Shown here: piece by piece, positions 61,189-64,000 of the stretch
Layout of the letters: every line of letters starts with the position of its first letter
Position numbering within the stretch: the first letter of the stretch is position 1
Origin: Neckera pumila
Taxonomy: Eukaryota > Streptophyta > Bryopsida > Hypnales > Neckeraceae
NCBI GenBank assembly: GCA_963969595.1
Contig: OZ018416.1
Location: forward strand, 10,680,065-10,744,064
DNA length: 64,000 bases
Direction: 5' to 3'
Program-made: the position numbers and the translations under genes
The notes under the pieces: model-generated
Seen by the model: only the letters and a program-made list of their open reading frames with translations
What the model was told of the DNA's origin: nothing
Database searches by the model: none

Positions 61189-62398
61189 TATAGTGACTCA
61201 AGTGCATATTGCTATTGAAAATAAACTGTAAAATAATCTGCTCAAAAAGCACCCATGTTCTAAAAGCAATTATAACACATGGGTACATTTTGCTAGTTTC
61301 AATGTATTAGTAGTGTGCATTTCAGAAATGGTCATTTTTAATGAGCATTGCGTTTCAACTTCAAAAAATTGCAGACAATTCTTCTTCTTTTTTGAAATTT
61401 TCACACACTATATAGTCAAGGAGTAGCTTTAAGATGTAGCAATTTTCATAATTTTTGTCTACATTGTTAAAGATTATTGTATGATATGTAATTTCTTTTG
61501 GAGCTTTGGGAGCTTGGACATATTAAAAAATCACTTTTTTTAAAAATAAAATTTTGAAATTAGTTTTCTAGATTTAGATATGAGTAGAAATCTTTGAATC
61601 ATTTCATTTTGATTAATGAGATGAAAATTATAAGGAATTATAGTTTGTGGGCAGTTATGGAATTTTTAAACAAATATAAACTTTGAGGTCATTTATTGAA
61701 CTGAATTTTCAATATATTTGGGAAAAAATGAAATCATAAGATGTAGATTGTTTATTACAACATTACAACTATTAGGATTGGCGTTTTTCAATTCTAAAAT
61801 TAACTTCTCAACAATTGAGTATTTTAAATAATTTTTTACTTCTTTCTTCTTACTATTTTTTTCAAGCATAAACATGAAATATTTTTTTGCTGAAATTTTT
61901 TATATTTTAATATGTATTTTCAATTTATTTCCTCAACATATAATAGAGAGTTGTAGCTTTATAAGTTGTAGGGTCTATATATTTTTGGGTAAAAAGTTTG
62001 AAAAATTGTAATCTAATCATGTGGCAAGAGTTGGAACTATTTCTTTTTGAAATCCAAGCATTGGCATTGTAAGGTTTCTTATTTTAAAATTTTACAAAGA
62101 TGTACCCTAACAAATAAATTAAAGGATTTTACAATTGGATTTGTTAAAAAAATAAATATAGATGAAGATTTCAACCTTGCTATGGAAACTATTTTTACTA
62201 TATGGACAATTGAATTTTAATAAATTATTTAAGTTTCTTGAATACTTTATGTCTAAAAATTTGAAAATCAAATACATAGTGCATCCAAAATTGTTTTTTT
62301 GCATTAACGTATGTAATCTATACATTGTGGACTACTTGTATTAGTATACTTTCAAGATTGGTTTAGAATGCAAGGTTGGGAACAAGTGCTTGTACCTT
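61189..62398. other. Intergenic sequence containing a partial family C repeat
   Basis: About 61385-61870 matches the interior of the family C element at 51770-53170 in order (TTTGAAATTTTCACACA, GAGTAGCTTTAAG, TCATTTCATTTTGATTAATG, GTAGATTGTTTATTACA). No TTAA-type terminus was found, so it is a fragment. The rest is AT-rich with no gene. Confidence 0.7.
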
Positions 62399-62601
62399 CA
62401 CAACAAGAGAAAGGGATGTTTTAAGTATAGTTCTAGTAGTATAGACCTATAAGTAATGACCTTTTAGGAGACTTTTAGTAATCTTTTATTAGAATATATG
62501 TGTTTATAGTAAAACTTCACTACAAATCTCCTAAAAGGTCATTATTTATAAGACTATACTATTAGGACTATACTAGTAAAATACCCCTTTCTCTTGTAGT
62601 G
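62399..62601. mobile_element. Palindromic CACTA-type MITE, 203 bp
   Basis: A diverged relative of 42084-42305. The right end CCCCTTTCTCTTGTAGTG and left end CACAACAAGAGAAAGGGATG are inverted repeats, and AAGTAATGACCTTTTAGGAG pairs with CTCCTAAAAGGTCATTAT inside. The flanks are CTT and TTT, an imperfect 3-bp target duplication. Confidence 0.83.
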
Positions 62602-64000
62602 TTTAAATGCTGACAATGTAGAACAACATGAAAACTATAACCTAAGCAACCTGAAAAAATATCTTTAAAATGCATGCAATATATTATAATATTATCAAGG
62701 AAGTCAATAGCTTTCTTTAATAAAATAGGAAGAAAAATATTTATCAATTGTTAGAGGTTAAACATTCAACAAATATGTGAATTGGTAGATATATAGGCAT
62801 CATGCAATTAAGGAGCATGTTAGACAAGTTTTTTAATGTAGGAATATTGATGTCGCTAAAAATGGTTATATTTGCAAATTAATTTTTATATATTGCTTTG
62901 CAAATAAAATATCTATTTTATAATAATACAAAATGTCTTTGTTTAAATTTCTAAATACTCTTCAAAGGTTAATAAAACATAATATGGTTTTGAAAATCCT
63001 AAAGTTCTATGACCATATGTTAACAAAAACCACTCCAAAATTGCCATTTGTATTCCAAAGAAAATAATGTATAGGACTTGCTTTTGAACTTTGTTTTTAC
63101 ATTTTTGAAAATAAAAAGTCTATAGGCTTACCTTTGATTGTCAAAACAATCTCACCATTGAGATTTGTGTTTTTAAATCCATCTTAGAGCTATTATTCAG
63201 CATTTTGAGTTTTTTGTTCTATCTTGTATATAATTCCATTGAACAATTAAATTTTTTTTTGAAAATCATGTTATTCAAAAAAAAAAATTCTAAATCCTCA
63301 ATTCAATTTTTCAAAGTAAAAGTTTTTAAATTTAAAATATGTAGTGCAAAATTTTTAAGTAAGCAAGATTCAAAGTCATATTATATAATCATATTATACA
63401 ATCACAAAATGTACACTAAAATCTATTTTCTTCACTTTAAATGCAAAATCCAAAAGTATATACACAAAAATTGGTGTGTGTAATATATAACACAATACTA
63501 TAAAAGTTTCAAGAAAAATTAGTTGTGATGTAAAAGAAAATTAATTTCAAAGTTAGCCATGTCTAAAACTTGGTTATGAGCACCACAATTTGGAATTACT
63601 ATATATTTTTTCAAAAAAAAATTTGAACTCCAGAAAACTTTTTTGGCATGTTGGTATACATCATTGTAGATTATTGTATACAATAATTGGAGGAAGTTGA
63701 CATTTATAGAATTTAAAATATTCACAATTTGAAAAATATGCAAATGATGTTGATTCTCACTATATTAAAATATTTTTTTGGACTTGAGAGCATGGGATTG
63801 CATTAGCCATTGTAGAGAGAGTTTAGGTTGCAACAAGGACCATAGTTACATCTTATTGCCTTTGCATTTGAAATATTTGTTGAAAAAGACAATACTTTCA
63901 ATATATTTATTAAAGCCATATGATGCATTTTTTGGTTCAAATTTTGTGTACAAAGACTAGGGTTCCTGCTCCACATAATTCATTCAACCAATTCCCAAAA
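62602..64000. other. AT-rich sequence to the end of the window
   Basis: I see no gene. Segments such as 63000-63420 (TCTCACCATTGAGATT, TGTAGTGCAAAATTTTTAAG) faintly resemble reversed family A/B interior sequence and may be an old, worn copy. Confidence 0.4.

Noticed and set aside
1..64000. CRISPR arrays, rRNA, clear tRNA genes, complete LTR retrotransposons, viral genes
   Set aside because: None seen by eye on either strand.

Overview
The window is nuclear DNA of a land plant. The base composition is AT-rich, there are GT-AG introns, and three gene families are recognisable: an ANTI-SILENCING 1 (ASI1)-like BAH/RRM protein, a UPF0496/At14a-like (DUF677) protein and a patatin-like lipase. Genes are few and far apart in a sea of repeats, which fits a large, transposon-rich genome. 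Low GC and abundant nested elements would suit a moss, fern or gymnosperm, but the species cannot be fixed from sequence alone.

Layout. 1-14.6 kb has no convincing gene; it holds a Stowaway/mariner-type element (2264-2862), a 520-bp inverted-repeat element (1571-2090), a 3.0-kb CACTA element (7549-10560) and a 270-bp foldback (12222-12489). 14.6-22.3 kb is a cluster of TTAA-bounded elements, several nested. 23.2-27.2 kb is a nine-exon ASI1-like gene. 30.1-32.3 kb holds a GC-richer three-exon gene for a small single-pass membrane protein. 36.2-36.7 kb has a chromodomain reading frame. 38.0-39.6 kb (minus) has a two-exon, truncated patatin-like gene beside a tandem duplication. 40.7-54.5 kb is again dominated by TTAA elements, CACTA-like MITEs, one hAT-like MITE with a perfect 8-bp target duplication, and foldbacks. 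56.7-59.1 kb is a three-exon UPF0496 gene. 60-64 kb is repeats.

The main discovery candidate is a set of at least a dozen TTAA-flanked elements whose ends read TTAACCCCTAAA at one side and TTTAGGGGTTAA at the other. They fall into at least five internal sequence families (called A to E here) and cover roughly 11 kb, about 17% of the window. The window carries its own controls: three copies sit inside other repeats whose uninterrupted relatives are also present, and these show TTAA at or near the insertion point. TTAA specificity with C-rich ends is the hallmark of the piggyBac superfamily, which to my knowledge is hardly documented in land plants. No transposase was found, so these would be non-autonomous (MITE-like) members.

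The genes do not form an operon or an obvious pathway. In Arabidopsis, ASI1 acts on transposon-containing heterochromatic introns, so an ASI1 relative in such a repeat-laden neighbourhood is fitting, but that link is contextual only.
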